Below are positions 1-8,846 of a stretch of 64,000 nt of DNA, one piece after another (within the stretch, counting starts at the first letter, position 1; each line of letters begins with the position of its first letter). Below the pieces are notes generated by a model. The model was not told the DNA's origin. It saw only the letters and a list, made by a program, of their open reading frames with translations, and searched no databases. The DNA lies in NCBI RefSeq assembly GCF_050003625.1, contig NC_134400.1, positions 68,156,126-68,220,125 of the forward strand, read 5' to 3'. Origin of the DNA: Haematobia irritans. Taxonomy: Eukaryota; Arthropoda; Insecta; Diptera; Muscidae. Both the position numbers and the translations under genes were made by a program.

Positions 1-299
1 GTATTCAATTTCCTATAATCTATCACCATTCCAAATTGTTTGTTTCCCTGAGAGTCGGGTTTCTTATTGACGATCCATACTGGAGAATTGTATGGCCACC
101 TCGACGGTCGTATGATTCCGTCATTTAACAATTTTTCGACTTGACTCTCGACTTCCTCCTTTAATGAAGCTGGATAGGGATAACATTTTGTATAAACTGG
201 GGAGTCGGTTGATGTACGAATTTCTCCTATTACTTTCGTGGTGTAGGTCAATTTTTCATATGGCTCTGAGAAAAGTGAGGGAAATTTAGAGACTAAGGT
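1..299 (-). pseudogene. pol: Ty3/gypsy pol: N-terminal reverse transcriptase fragment
   Basis: The minus strand encodes the start of a gypsy RT domain: a lysine/glutamate-rich helix, then the conserved G-I-I-R-P-S and SPVW blocks, and the VIDYRKLN motif that precedes the first catalytic aspartate region. The fragment runs off the window at position 1, so the YxDD palm motif is not visible. An in-frame TAA (plus positions 299-301) interrupts the reading upstream of this block. RT copies element RNA into DNA in cytoplasmic particles; this fragment is broken and was further separated from its protease by the Penelope-like insertion at 325-1576. Confidence 0.85.
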
Positions 300-356
300 T
301 TACATAATTTCTTTCTGTTTATTAAGTTTTGATTGATTTTTGGTCGACTTTTTGTT

Positions 357-558
357 AGAATTATAAATTAATGGTTCTTCAAGCTCGAGGTCTTTTTGAA
401 ATATTTTATTTATTATTCCCAATATTTCGCGATTACGATATTGAATCGCTTCCTCAGGGGTCTACAATAGATTTATAGAAATTACATTTCATAAATATCA
501 CAGTATTAAACATTTAATAATTTAAAATAAGTGTAAATCTTAATTACTTTTAGTTAAT
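357..558 (-). repeat. PLE left terminal inverted repeat (202 bp)
   Basis: This is the reverse complement of 1379-1580, matching over the full 202 bp by eye. It is an inverted copy of the element's own 3' UTR joined to the truncated coding region. Confidence 0.9.
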
Positions 559-1200
559 GACTTAATATCACAATTTAAACCGGAGGGGAAAAAACAAAAC
601 GAAAATAAAAACGAGGAAACAATATACAAGTCACTAGTATATGTCAACAAATTATCAGAACGAATTACAAACTCTGAAATCTTTGATAAAGGACAATACA
701 CTTTAGCACACAAGTCAAACAATACTCTCAAAAAATTATTTTCCAACATGAAAACCAAGATCCCCACTATGGAAAAACATAATACGATTTATGAAATACC
801 GTGCGGTGGAAATAATAAAGAAAAATGTGAAAAAGTTTATGTAGGAACATCCAAAAACAAATTAAAAACAAGAATTTCAGGACATAAATCGGATATTAAA
901 TTACGCACCAACTCGAATACCACAAAAACGGCACTAGCAGACCACTGTGCGAGAAACAATCATACCCCAAACTTTGACGACGTAAGAATATTAGAAAGAG
1001 AGAATAATTACAGCAAAAGGTTTACACTAGAAACACTTCACATAAACAATGTACCTGCAAGCAAACGAATGAACTTCAAAGTTGATACAGAAAACATCGC
1101 TCACTGTTACAGGCATTTGCTTCGGAAAAGGAAACAACAAATACATGGTAGTGATCATCGTGCAATAGTAAAAACAACTCAGTGCAATACAGACAGCTGA
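544..1200 (+). CDS. PLE protein C-terminus with GIY-YIG endonuclease (partial)
   Basis: The frame is open from 544 to the TGA at 1198-1200, about 218 codons; the first ATG is at 748, but residues upstream of it (S-N-N-T-L-K-K-L-F-S-N-M) also fit a PLE linker, so the real protein began further upstream in a lost RT part. The endonuclease block shows IYEIPC (GIY position), VYVGTS (YIG position), the catalytic-type arginine in TRISGHKSD, and a downstream His/Asn stretch ending in an ETLHINN block with the expected glutamate. GIY-YIG nucleases nick target DNA to prime reverse transcription in PLEs. No intact RT is present, so alone it cannot mobilise the element. Confidence 0.75.
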   Translation, partial: LLLVNDLISQFKPEGKKQNENKNEETIYKSLVYVNKLSERITNSEIFDKGQYTLAHKSNNTLKKLFSNMKTKIPTMEKHNTIYEIPCGGNNKEKCEKVYVGTSKNKLKTRISGHKSDIKLRTNSNTTKTALADHCARNNHTPNFDDVRILERENNYSKRFTLETLHINNVPASKRMNFKVDTENIAHCYRHLLRKRKQQIHGSDHRAIVKTTQCNTDS

Positions 1201-1378
1201 CGAGGGTAGTGAATCTACAGTAGCTTTAAGTATTTTGTGTTGTGGATACTATACATGTAAGTCATTGGTTGTGTTACTGTTTTAATTTTTCTGTTCGCCT
1301 GATACTTGAAAAATGAGATTAAGATATGTCTGTCCGATTTTTGTATAATTATATTATCCTATAATACCATTTAAGATT

Positions 1379-1580
1379 ATTAACTAAAAGTAATTAAGAT
1401 TTACACTTATTTTAAATTATTAAATGTTTAATACTGTGATATTTATGAAATGTAATTTCTATAAATCTATTGTAGACCCCTGAGGAAGCGATTCAATATC
1501 GTAATCGCGAAATATTGGGAATAATAAATAAAATATTTCAAAAAGACCTCGAGCTTGAAGAACCATTAATTTATAATTCT
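1379..1580 (+). repeat. PLE right terminal inverted repeat / 3' UTR (202 bp)
   Basis: Lies 178 bp after the PLE stop codon and pairs with 357-558. It contains the 3' UTR of the PLE in sense orientation. Confidence 0.9.
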
Positions 1581-1592
1581 TTCTGTTTATTA

Positions 1593-1960
1593 TTTATTTC
1601 TTCGTCTTGCAGCTTAATCAAATTTCCGCTTTGGCTGAGGAGTTGCTTTATTTGAATTGTTTTATTGTCACGAATGACCATACAGTTTTTACTTGTATAA
1701 ATGACCGCGTCTAATGCTTTCAGACTGTCGTTACCTAAAATTCCATGAAAAGATTTAAGAGTGGGCATTAAGAAAAATTTAAGATTATCACTTTGGCCAA
1801 AAAGATTAAGATGCTACAGACTTTGCATACAATGGAAACTTATTGGGAATTACTTTTTTTACAAGATTTGGTTGGATATAATTTTTGTTTGAGCCGATAT
1901 CAATAAGGATTTTGAGTATATCGCCGCTCTTCGTTCGACATTCAAAATATGGGAGCGAAG
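1593..1960 (-). pseudogene. pol: Ty3/gypsy aspartic protease remnant
   Basis: On the minus strand an active-site block reads I-D-I-G-S-N (DTGS-like, plus positions about 1888-1905), and about 120 bp further on comes a hydrophobic F-H-G-I-L-G-N-D block typical of the second half of retroviral-type proteases (around 1710-1760). The two parts are not in one clean frame, so the gene is decayed. The protease would cleave the Gag-Pol polyprotein in the particle. The frame then runs into the Penelope-like insertion at its C-terminal side. Confidence 0.7.
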
Positions 1961-2014
1961 AGCTCGTCATTCTAAAAAATGAATATCGTCAAATTCTTCA
2001 TCTAAATTGTCGAT

Positions 2015-3255
2015 TTATTCTTCTTGGGTCATTTCATAGTATTCTTGTGCAGTCTTATAATAATCCTCTTTCTCATCATCTATGTTACCATAGTAGGAGT
2101 GAAAGCTGCGTTGGACCTTAAGAGGTTGAACATTCCGCTGAGAGGGTGGATTCATTGGTCTTTTACCTAAGAACTGATGTTGCGTTGGCCTATTAGCATA
2201 GTTAACTTGTTGAGAACGGATACTCCTATCAACATCCATTGGCTCTGGTGGCTTTGGTGCGGATGGACGCGGGGGTGGTTGTCTGTGTTGATTATTAAGA
2301 ATTTGGTTGCTTCCGTTATTGTTCGCTCTTACGGTAAACGGATTTTGTGGGCGTGGAATGTAGGCTAGTTCTGGATAAAATGGTTGTCTGTTTCTATAAG
2401 CGTTGTTTCCTCGGGCAAAGGAGGTTTTGGGTATTGAAAGTTATTCCTTGTAGGTTGGCTATTGAAATTTTTGATTTTCTAATTTAAGGCATAGATGCAG
2501 AGCTTGCGGCAAGTCGGCCTCTCATGCCTAACAATTTTGGGAGATCGCCATTAAGGCCTCTTATGAATGTGTCGAGCGCCTTACCTCGATATGTTTGCGT
2601 TAGTAAATTGAGGCCTTCGCCTCCGACATCTAAACCGCCTAACTTATTTAAGATCAGCGAAAGATGCGAGTACACGGCTTGGTAAAACTCCTGTACTGTC
2701 GAGTTTCCTTGTATTAGTCCTGTCATCCTGTCGATACGTCCCTCTTGTCCGCGTAGTGTAGAGTCAAACATTTAGAAATTGCTTTCCAGTCTAGAGGCGT
2801 ATTATACGACTCTAATGCTATGTCCGCGTTCCCTACTATCTTGTTCCTAATGGTATTAAGTATACCGTAATATTTAGGTGTTCCCTTACAATTTTCGTAG
2901 ATCCTTAATATTCTCTTTACACTTTTTTTCCAGGAGTTAAACTCTCCTGCTTTTCCCGAAAACTCCCTAAGACATTTGACAACGTCTGGGATCTTGTCCA
3001 ATTCGCCTAAGTTACCTCGATGTTGTTCGTCGATAGTTTGATCCACAGCATTTGCGTATATCGTGTTCGAACCTAAAGACGTCTGCAACATTCTAGGCAT
3101 TTGAGTATTTATTACTTCTAAAATAACTGTCCGAAGTTCCGTCAAATCTAAATTCCGTTCAGTATTAGACAAGTTACTAGGATTAGGTTTGAGTCATTGT
3201 TAGTTGGGGGTGCATTAGGAACAGGTGACCGTAATACATTATTGGGGTTTGACAT
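2015..3255 (-). pseudogene. gag: Ty3/gypsy gag remnant, several frameshifts
   Basis: The start codon is probably at 3255-3253 (minus), since the frame begins with an S-N-P-N-N stretch and then breaks near 3185. The core (3172-2723) has the capsid-like FSGKAGEFNSWKK block. A second frameshift near 2760-2720 leads to a block ending IRGLNGDLPKLLGM (2771-2484). The C-terminal part (2480-2015) is proline/glutamine rich with PMDVDRSIRSQQVNY and an acidic tail. No CCHC knuckle is visible, as in several 17.6/297-group Gags. Gag would form the particle shell; at least three frame breaks make this copy non-functional. Confidence 0.8.
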
Positions 3256-3284
3256 TTTGAACTTTTTTTCGTTTCAGTTTCACC

Positions 3285-3580
3285 AAAAAAAAAATAAACT
3301 TTTTACAGTACTATGTGTTTGTTAATATTCTTGTTTAAAAATTGAAAATAAAATTTAATTCGTTTCTTTTATTTTCCTTCTATTTTGCCAGTAAATAAAC
3401 TTTCTATAGCACTATGTGCTTACTAATTTGTTAATTTACTTGTCTTTATAGCGAAAATAATATTTAATACGTTTCTTTTTTCTTTCAATTTCACCAGAAA
3501 ATAAACTTTCTACAGCACTATGTGCTTATTAATTTGTTAATTTTCTTGTTTTTAGAGCGAAAATAATGTTTAGTACATTC
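3285..3580. repeat. Three tandem imperfect repeats of about 101-106 bp in the retroelement leader
   Basis: The block AATAAACT followed by TT(C/T)TA(C/T)AG(C/T)ACTATGTG(C/T)TT starts at 3293, 3394 and 3500, each time followed by a GAAAATAA-type stretch and a (C)GTTTCTTTT stretch. The array lies just upstream of the gag start (minus orientation), where an untranslated leader is expected. Confidence 0.8.
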
Positions 3581-4073
3581 GATTATTTTATCTTTTATTT
3601 CATTGGCTTTTGATGTTAAAAATAACTCGATATTTTATTTGCAGTTATAATTGTTCACTCTTTAATTTCTTAAAAAATTTTTTCGTTTAAAATATAAGTT
3701 CAATTTTTAATACAAAAATAGATTTGATTTTACATTTGTGTTTAATATGACAATTTGGTAATTACATTTTTTTAATAGTGTTCAATATTCTTATTTTTCG
3801 TTAAAAATTTAATAACGTTATAAGACTTACATTAATGTAAAAGAAGTCGATTTCATCGTCTCGGTTTCCATGGGTTGTCCTCTTCGGCAGTGGAAATTGT
3901 CTTCTTCTATTCCGGTTGGTGTTCCTTTTGCTGTTTCTTTTCTATTGTGGGCTGTTTCTTTTAGTTATTTCTTTCTTCACTATATTGCTGCACTTGATTT
4001 GAGGCTCAACTTCCTTTTCAAATGTCACTTAATATTTTTGTAACTTATGTTTTACTTCTGTTTTGCTTTGTTT
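3581..4073. other. AT-rich non-coding stretch, possible 5' leader/LTR of the gypsy element
   Basis: No coding frame or recognisable RNA. From its position (upstream of gag on the minus strand) it may hold the primer-binding site and 5' LTR, but I could not find clear LTR ends or a tRNA-complementary site. Confidence 0.35.
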
Positions 4074-4447
4074 CACAGAAAAAACTGAAGCAACATAAAA
4101 ATCAATTATTGGCATAATTGAATGAAAAAATTATATCAAATACGATTTTTATTAAGTCAAACATGAAAATAATTGGTTGAATGAAAAACTGGCAAAAATA
4201 TCAAAATTCACTGGTAATTGAATTCACAACACATCAATTACTATGTTCAATTGGACCAAGTATAAAAGTTATTGATTTAAGTATAATGCGTAATTGCCTG
4301 ATAAAACTGTTTATGACGTTGCTACGTAACGAAAAATAAATTAATACAAACAATAAAATGTCATTTATTGTTATTATTAAGAATCTTCTTCAAAACATGG
4401 TCGAATTTACCCGCAAATAAACCGTGGTATCGGTACCGCGATTCGAA

Positions 4448-5222
4448 ATGTTAACATTTACAACATTTTTGGCGCACCATATTGTATTTTTATCGCAGGT
4501 AAGTACCTTTATCTAAATACCAGTTTTTTGGTCAAGCGCGTTTTTTGGAAACTACACTGAAAGAATTCTCTTCGTAAAAATGAACATTTTCATTGTGAGT
4601 ATAACCTGTGACGTGTTGGTAGAATTCTTTCTCTCTCTCAAGCACATTCACAAAATACTCATGTACGTTCACGCAAACAGAACTTTTAAAGACGATTAAC
4701 GGTTCACAACAATTTTTAGACTCACGAGAATTCTCGTGACTTCGACTATTAGTCGGGATCACGACGAAAGTATCACAGCACAAACTTTTTACTATGGAAA
4801 GTTAATTTAATATATTTAGTACATATTTCTATGTTCGTAAAATTTTTAAAATTCGCTGAAAACTTTAATAAAATATGTAAATGATTTCTTTCGTTGTATA
4901 AACTTACACACATCCTGAATTGGGTCGTTTAAAAACCTGCGAATAAGCTTTGGAATATATATACAATTACATTCTTTCTATTTTGTTTTTACAATTAGGT
5001 CGTGTACACGTCAAATTGCCCTATTAATGGATATAAGCCGACTGTCAAAAATATGTGGCCTAGAGGAAATGTGTTTACTTCGAAAACGGGGATTTCGAGG
5101 ATTTATTCCCAGCAACAGAAGGTAAAATCATGTAAAACTTTGAAATATTTTCGAAACTTTGAAATGAATAGATGTTTGTATTACAGAAGAGTAGGATGCC
5201 TAAACAAATCGCATATAAATGA
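4448..5222 (+). CDS. Possible three-exon small gene (69 aa), function unknown
   Basis: Exon 1 at 4448-4498 (ATG, 17 codons) ends at a strong donor (CAG/GTAAGT). Exon 2 at 4999-5121 (41 codons) follows an acceptor ACAATTAG and ends AAG/GTAAAA. Exon 3 at 5187-5222 follows ATTACAG and ends in TGA after 11 codons. All three exons join in phase 0, and intron 2 is 65 nt, a typical dipteran intron size. The product has a hydrophobic N-terminus and a basic C-terminus, and I do not recognise it. It lies inside the candidate CACAG-ended transposon. The alternative is chance: the exons are short. Confidence 0.25.
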
Positions 5223-5412
5223 GGAAGATTTGGGAAATTCCAGCAGGTGGTACAGATAATTCAAAAACTGTTTTTATACCCACCACCATAGAATGGTGAC
5301 GGGGGTATAATAAATTTGTCATTCCGTTTGTAACACATCGAAATATCGATTTCCGACTATATAAAGTATATATATTCTTGATCAGGGAGAAATTCTAAGA
5401 CGATATAACGAT

Positions 5413-5437
5413 GTCCGTCTGTCTGTCTGTCTGTCTG
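5413..5437 (+). repeat. (GTCT)n microsatellite in family A element
   Basis: A run of GTCC/GTCT tetramers about 140 bp inside the element's 5' end, equivalent to the tracts at 59071-59100, 60790-60822 and 63787-63840. Confidence 0.9.
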
Positions 5438-5544
5438 TTGTAATCACGCTACAGTCTTCAATAATGAAGCAATCGTGCTGAAATTTTGCACAACCTCGTC
5501 TTTTGTCTGCAGGCAGGTCAAGTTCGAAGATGGGTTATATCGGT

Positions 5545-6165
5545 CCAGGTTTTGATATAGTCCCCATATAAACCGACCTCCCAATTTGGGGTCTTGGGCT
5601 TATAGAAATCGTAGTTTTTATCCAATTTGCCTGAAATTTGAAATCTAGAGGTATTGTAGGACCACAAATACGTGTGCCAAAAATTGTAAGTATCGGTCCA
5701 TATTTTGGTATAGCGCCCATATAGGCCGATGTCCCGATTTTACTTCTTGGGCTTATAGAAACCGCAGTTTTTATTCAATTTACCTGAAATTGGAAATCTA
5801 GAGGTATTGTAGGACCACAAATACGTGTGCCAAAAATTGTGAGTATCGGTCCATGTTTTGGTATGGTCCCCATATAAAACGACCTCCCGATTTGGGGTCT
5901 TGGGCTTATAGAAAGCGTAGTTTTTATCCAATTTGTCTGAAGTTGGAAATCTAGGGGTATTTTCGGACCATAAAGAGGTGTGCTAAAAATGGTGAGTATC
6001 GGTCCATATTTTGGTATAGCCCCCATATTGACCGATTTCCCGATTTTACTTCTTGGGCTTCTAGAATCCGAAGTTTTTATCCTATTCTAGAGGTATTTTC
6101 GGGTCATAAAGAGGTGTGCCGGAAACGGTGAGTATCGGTCCATGTTTTAGTATAGCCCCCATAAG
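5545..6165 (+). repeat. ~153-bp tandem modules of family A copy 1
   Basis: The block CCA(T/G)(A/G)TTTTGGTATAG(C/T)CCCCATA recurs at about 5545, 5698, 5851, 6003 and 6139, giving spacings of 153, 153, 152 and 136 bp. Confidence 0.8.
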
Positions 6166-6974
6166 AACGATCTCCCGATTTAACTCCTTGGGTTTCTAGA
6201 AACCGTACTTTTTTTATTTGATGTTAATGATTCCTCTAAAACTCAAACAAAAATGGTTCTTATAAATCCAGCATCTGATATAGTCCTCATAGGTGAAATC
6301 TTTAATTTATCTTCGGGAAGTGTCCTCAAGTCCTCAAGCCCTCCTAAAATTTCAAAGGAAACCCTAATATTTGGTTCATGGTGGTGGGTATTTAAGGTTC
6401 GGCCCGGCCGAACTTAGTGCTGTATATACTTGTTTCTTTGTGAGTTAGCCTGTTAAATACGTCGTTTATAGTGAATATTCTGTATTTTTCTACCAAACAT
6501 GTACTTCGCTGTATTTTCAATTATACATATTTTCAGAATTTCTTTTTTATAATAAAAAGCATTAAACCTTTTTTTCAGAGTGTATTTGTATAATTTTCTT
6601 AAATTAATATAGATTATATAGTACAAAGATTGTATTGATTAACATCGTAATAAACACAATTACGATAGTAATTGTATAGGTTAAAAAATTCTATAAACAT
6701 TGTACTCAGTTCAATTACGACTGTAATTGAAAACACTTTATATACTTCAAATACTAAAGTATTTGGATTGAGTACTATGTCATTTGAATATTTTGACAAA
6801 TTCCAATTACATTTATACTCAACGCAAATATTACTTCATTTGAAAATAGTTTTATGATAACCTTACAATTTGGGTAATTGGATTTACAAGTTTCGTCATA
6901 AGCTGAAAATCAAATACAAAAATAATTGAATTCACAATTTTTGTATTTGATTCAATTATTCACTTTTTTCTGTG

Positions 6975-7250
6975 TTTATTTAGTCCTTTACCGCGGGCAA
7001 AGTGGCTTGCACTCAATGCATCCCTTTCTCAAAATACTCGGGGGTCTCGTTTCTTTGCAATAGTTTTTCACGATAATTTTTTACAGATTTGTTCATACCG
7101 ATAGTGACTTTTTTTATTTAGTCCTTTACCGCGGGCAAAGTGGCATGCAATCAATGCATACCTTTCTCAAAATACTCGGGCGCCTCGTTTCTTTGCACTA
7201 GTTTTTCACGATAATTTTTTTTAGATGTGTTCATACCGATAGTGACTTTT
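6975..7250. repeat. 138-bp direct tandem repeat (two units, partial third)
   Basis: The block TTTATTTAGTCCTTTACCGC starts at 6975 and again at 7113, and the following ~135 bp match with few differences. A degraded third start (TATATTTACTCACTTCGCGG) follows at about 7251. No coding frame; the origin is unknown. Confidence 0.8.
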
Positions 7251-7319
7251 TATATTTACTCACTTCGCGGTAATGTTATCTCACGATATTACATTTTCTT
7301 TTAGAATTCGCTCGGGCTC

Positions 7320-8077
7320 CAGTTAAAAAAAAAAAATTGCAATTTTTTTAGGTTTTGGGTGGATTATTAAATTTTTTGGGGTGGTGACGAATTAAAGTCC
7401 TTTTCGTTCTAGGACGCGGCAAAATAAGTTTTTCAGATAAACATTTAATTTTTTTTAGGTTTTGGGTGAATTATTCAATTTTTTGGGGGGTGGTCACGGA
7501 TTAAAGTATTTTCGCTCTAGAACGCTTAGTTTGGAAGATATGGACATAATAAGTGTTTCATATAAAAATTTAATTTTTTGTTTAGGTTTTGGGTGGATTT
7601 TCAATTTTTTTTGGGGGGGGGGGGGGTGTTCAATTTAAAGTCCCTTTCGCCCCAGGACGCATATTTAAGCAAAAGAAGTTTTTCATATAAAAATTGCAAT
7701 TTTTTTAAGTTTTGGGTGGATTATTAAATTTTTTGGGGTGGTCACGAATTAAAGTCCTTTTCTGTCTAGGACGCTTAGTTTAGGAGATATGGGCAAAATA
7801 CGTTTTTCATATAAAAATTAAATTTTTTAGGTTTTGAGTGGATTATTAAATTTCTTGGGGTGGTCACGAATTAAAGTCCGTTTCGCTCTAGGACGCGTAT
7901 ATACGAAGATATGGGCAAAAGAAGTTTTTCATATAAAAATTGCAATTTCTTTTGGTTTTGGGTGGATTATTCAATTTTTTGGGGGTGGTCATGAATTAAA
8001 GTCCTTTTGGCTCTAGAACGCGTAGTTTGGGAGATATGGGCAAAATAAATTTTTCATATAAAAATTTAAATTTTTTA
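7320..8077 (+). repeat. ~125-bp satellite array, block 1
   Basis: Tandem units with the landmarks GATATGGGCAAAA, TTTTTCATATAAAAATT, AGGTTTTGGGTGGATTATT, TTTTTTGGGGTGGTCACG, AATTAAAGTCCTTTTCGC and TCTAGGACGC. GGGCAAAA starts at 7791, 7913 and 8038, so units are 122 and 125 bp. Plus orientation is defined by this reading. Confidence 0.95.
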
Positions 8078-8846
8078 GGTTTTTGGAAAATTTGAGTGAC
8101 TTTTACAAGTTTTCGACTTAGCAGTGGCGATTTTATAAGGAAAATGTGTATTTTGGCCATTTTTGCCCAAAGCCGAAAAACATATATATGGAAGCTATAT
8201 AGAAATCTGAACCGATTTCAACCAAATTGAATGCATACTTAGTATTTTAATTCTACTCCGTGTGCAAAATTTCACGTAAATCGGACTACAACTTTGAACT
8301 CTGTGGTCATATGACGGAAAATTGGGCGAAATATATATTTATTGGAGCTATATCTAAATCTGAACCGATTTTCAATAAAATTTAGCACACTTGACTACAC
8401 TACTAATTGTACTCCTAGTGCAAAATTTCAACCAAATTGCGCTAAAACTCTGGCTTTTGGGGCCATATAAGTATATATCGGGCGAAAGATATATGTGAGA
8501 GCTATATCTCAATCTGAACCGATTTCAACCAAATTTGGCACGCATAGCTACAATGCTAAAACCACTCCCTGTGCAAAATTTCAACCAAATTGGAACCAAA
8601 ACTCTGGCTTTTAGGACCATATTAGTCCATATCGGGCGAAAGATATATATGGGAGCTATATCTAAATCTGAACCGATTTCAATCAAATTTTGCACACTTG
8701 ACTATACTACTAATTGTATTCCTAGTGCAAAATTTCAACCAAATTCAGTCAAAACTCTGGCTTCTGGGGCCAAATAAGTCCATATCGGGCGAAAGAGATA
8801 TATGGGAGTTATATCTAAATCTGAACCGATTTCAATCAAATTTTCA
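8078..8846 (-). mobile_element. Family B (Helentron-like) internal body, truncated, in HOR unit 1
   Basis: Contains modules of about 155 bp with the motif ATATATGGGAGCTATATCTAAATC and CCATATCGGGCGAAAGATAT. Lacks both the GTCGGGC hairpin end and the microsatellite end, and is entered directly from satellite after AGGTTTTTGG. Confidence 0.75.

Larger units (their letters stand above)
325..1576 (+). mobile_element. Penelope-like element (PLE), 5'-truncated, flanked by inverted repeats
   Basis: A reading frame for the C-terminal part of a PLE protein with a GIY-YIG endonuclease (544-1200) is bounded by perfect inverted repeats (357-558 and 1379-1580). A 16-bp direct repeat (TTCTTTCTGTTTATTA at 309-324 and 1577-1592) is the likely target-site duplication; it overlaps the right inverted repeat by 4 bp and leaves a 32-bp extension (325-356) on the left only. 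PLEs are known to carry terminal repeats in direct or inverted orientation with one-sided extensions, which fits. The RT domain is missing, so the copy is non-autonomous. It interrupts the gypsy pol region. Confidence 0.75.
1..3270 (-). mobile_element. Errantivirus-like Ty3/gypsy retrotransposon, decayed and incomplete
   Basis: Read on the minus strand the order is gag (about 3255-2015), protease (about 1960-1593), then the N-terminal part of reverse transcriptase (300-1, running off the window edge), which is the gag-pol order of Ty3/gypsy elements. The Gag and RT sequences resemble the 17.6/297 group of insect endogenous retroviruses (family recognition from memory, no search run). Several frameshifts and stops interrupt the frames, so this copy is dead. 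A Penelope-like element splits pol between protease and RT. LTRs could not be placed; the 5' leader and possibly the 5' LTR should lie at 3270-4073. RNase H, integrase and env, if ever present, are beyond the left edge. Confidence 0.8.
5271..6435 (+). mobile_element. Helentron/DINE-1/mini-me-like non-autonomous element, family A copy 1
   Basis: It begins TTTTTATACCCACCACCATAG, with a (GTCT)n tract at 5413-5437, continues as about five modules of ~153 bp, and ends with a hairpin TTCGGCC-C-GGCCGAA followed by TATATACTTGTTT. The design (TATACCC terminal motif, TA-rich core, GTCY microsatellite, 3' hairpin, no obvious target duplication) is what is known for mini-me/DINE-1-type elements of flies. 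No protein is encoded. Confidence 0.7.
4074..6974. mobile_element. Candidate DNA transposon with CACAGAAAAAA terminal inverted repeats
   Basis: The left end reads CACAGAAAAAACTGAA and the right end is the reverse complement of CACAGAAAAAAGTGAA. Inside both ends, for roughly 200-400 bp, short CAATTA/TAATTG/GAATTC motifs recur in both orientations, a subterminal pattern common in DNA transposons. The target duplication is unclear (TTT on both sides at best). The middle contains the possible spliced gene at 4448-5222 and the family A element at 5271-6435. No transposase domain was recognised, so the family is unassigned. Confidence 0.4.

Noticed and set aside
4532..4783. 83-codon minus-strand frame
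   Set aside because: No recognisable domain and no paralogue in the window; it overlaps the candidate intron 4499-4998 on the other strand.
5413..5437. GTCT tract as a GAGA-type regulatory array
   Set aside because: It is part of the repetitive family A/B element plan and occurs in every more complete copy at the same place.
3581..7320. LTR pair for the gypsy element
   Set aside because: No direct repeat of LTR length with TG/CA- or AGT/ACT-type ends and no primer-binding site could be found; the 138-bp repeats at 6975-7250 are too short and adjacent.
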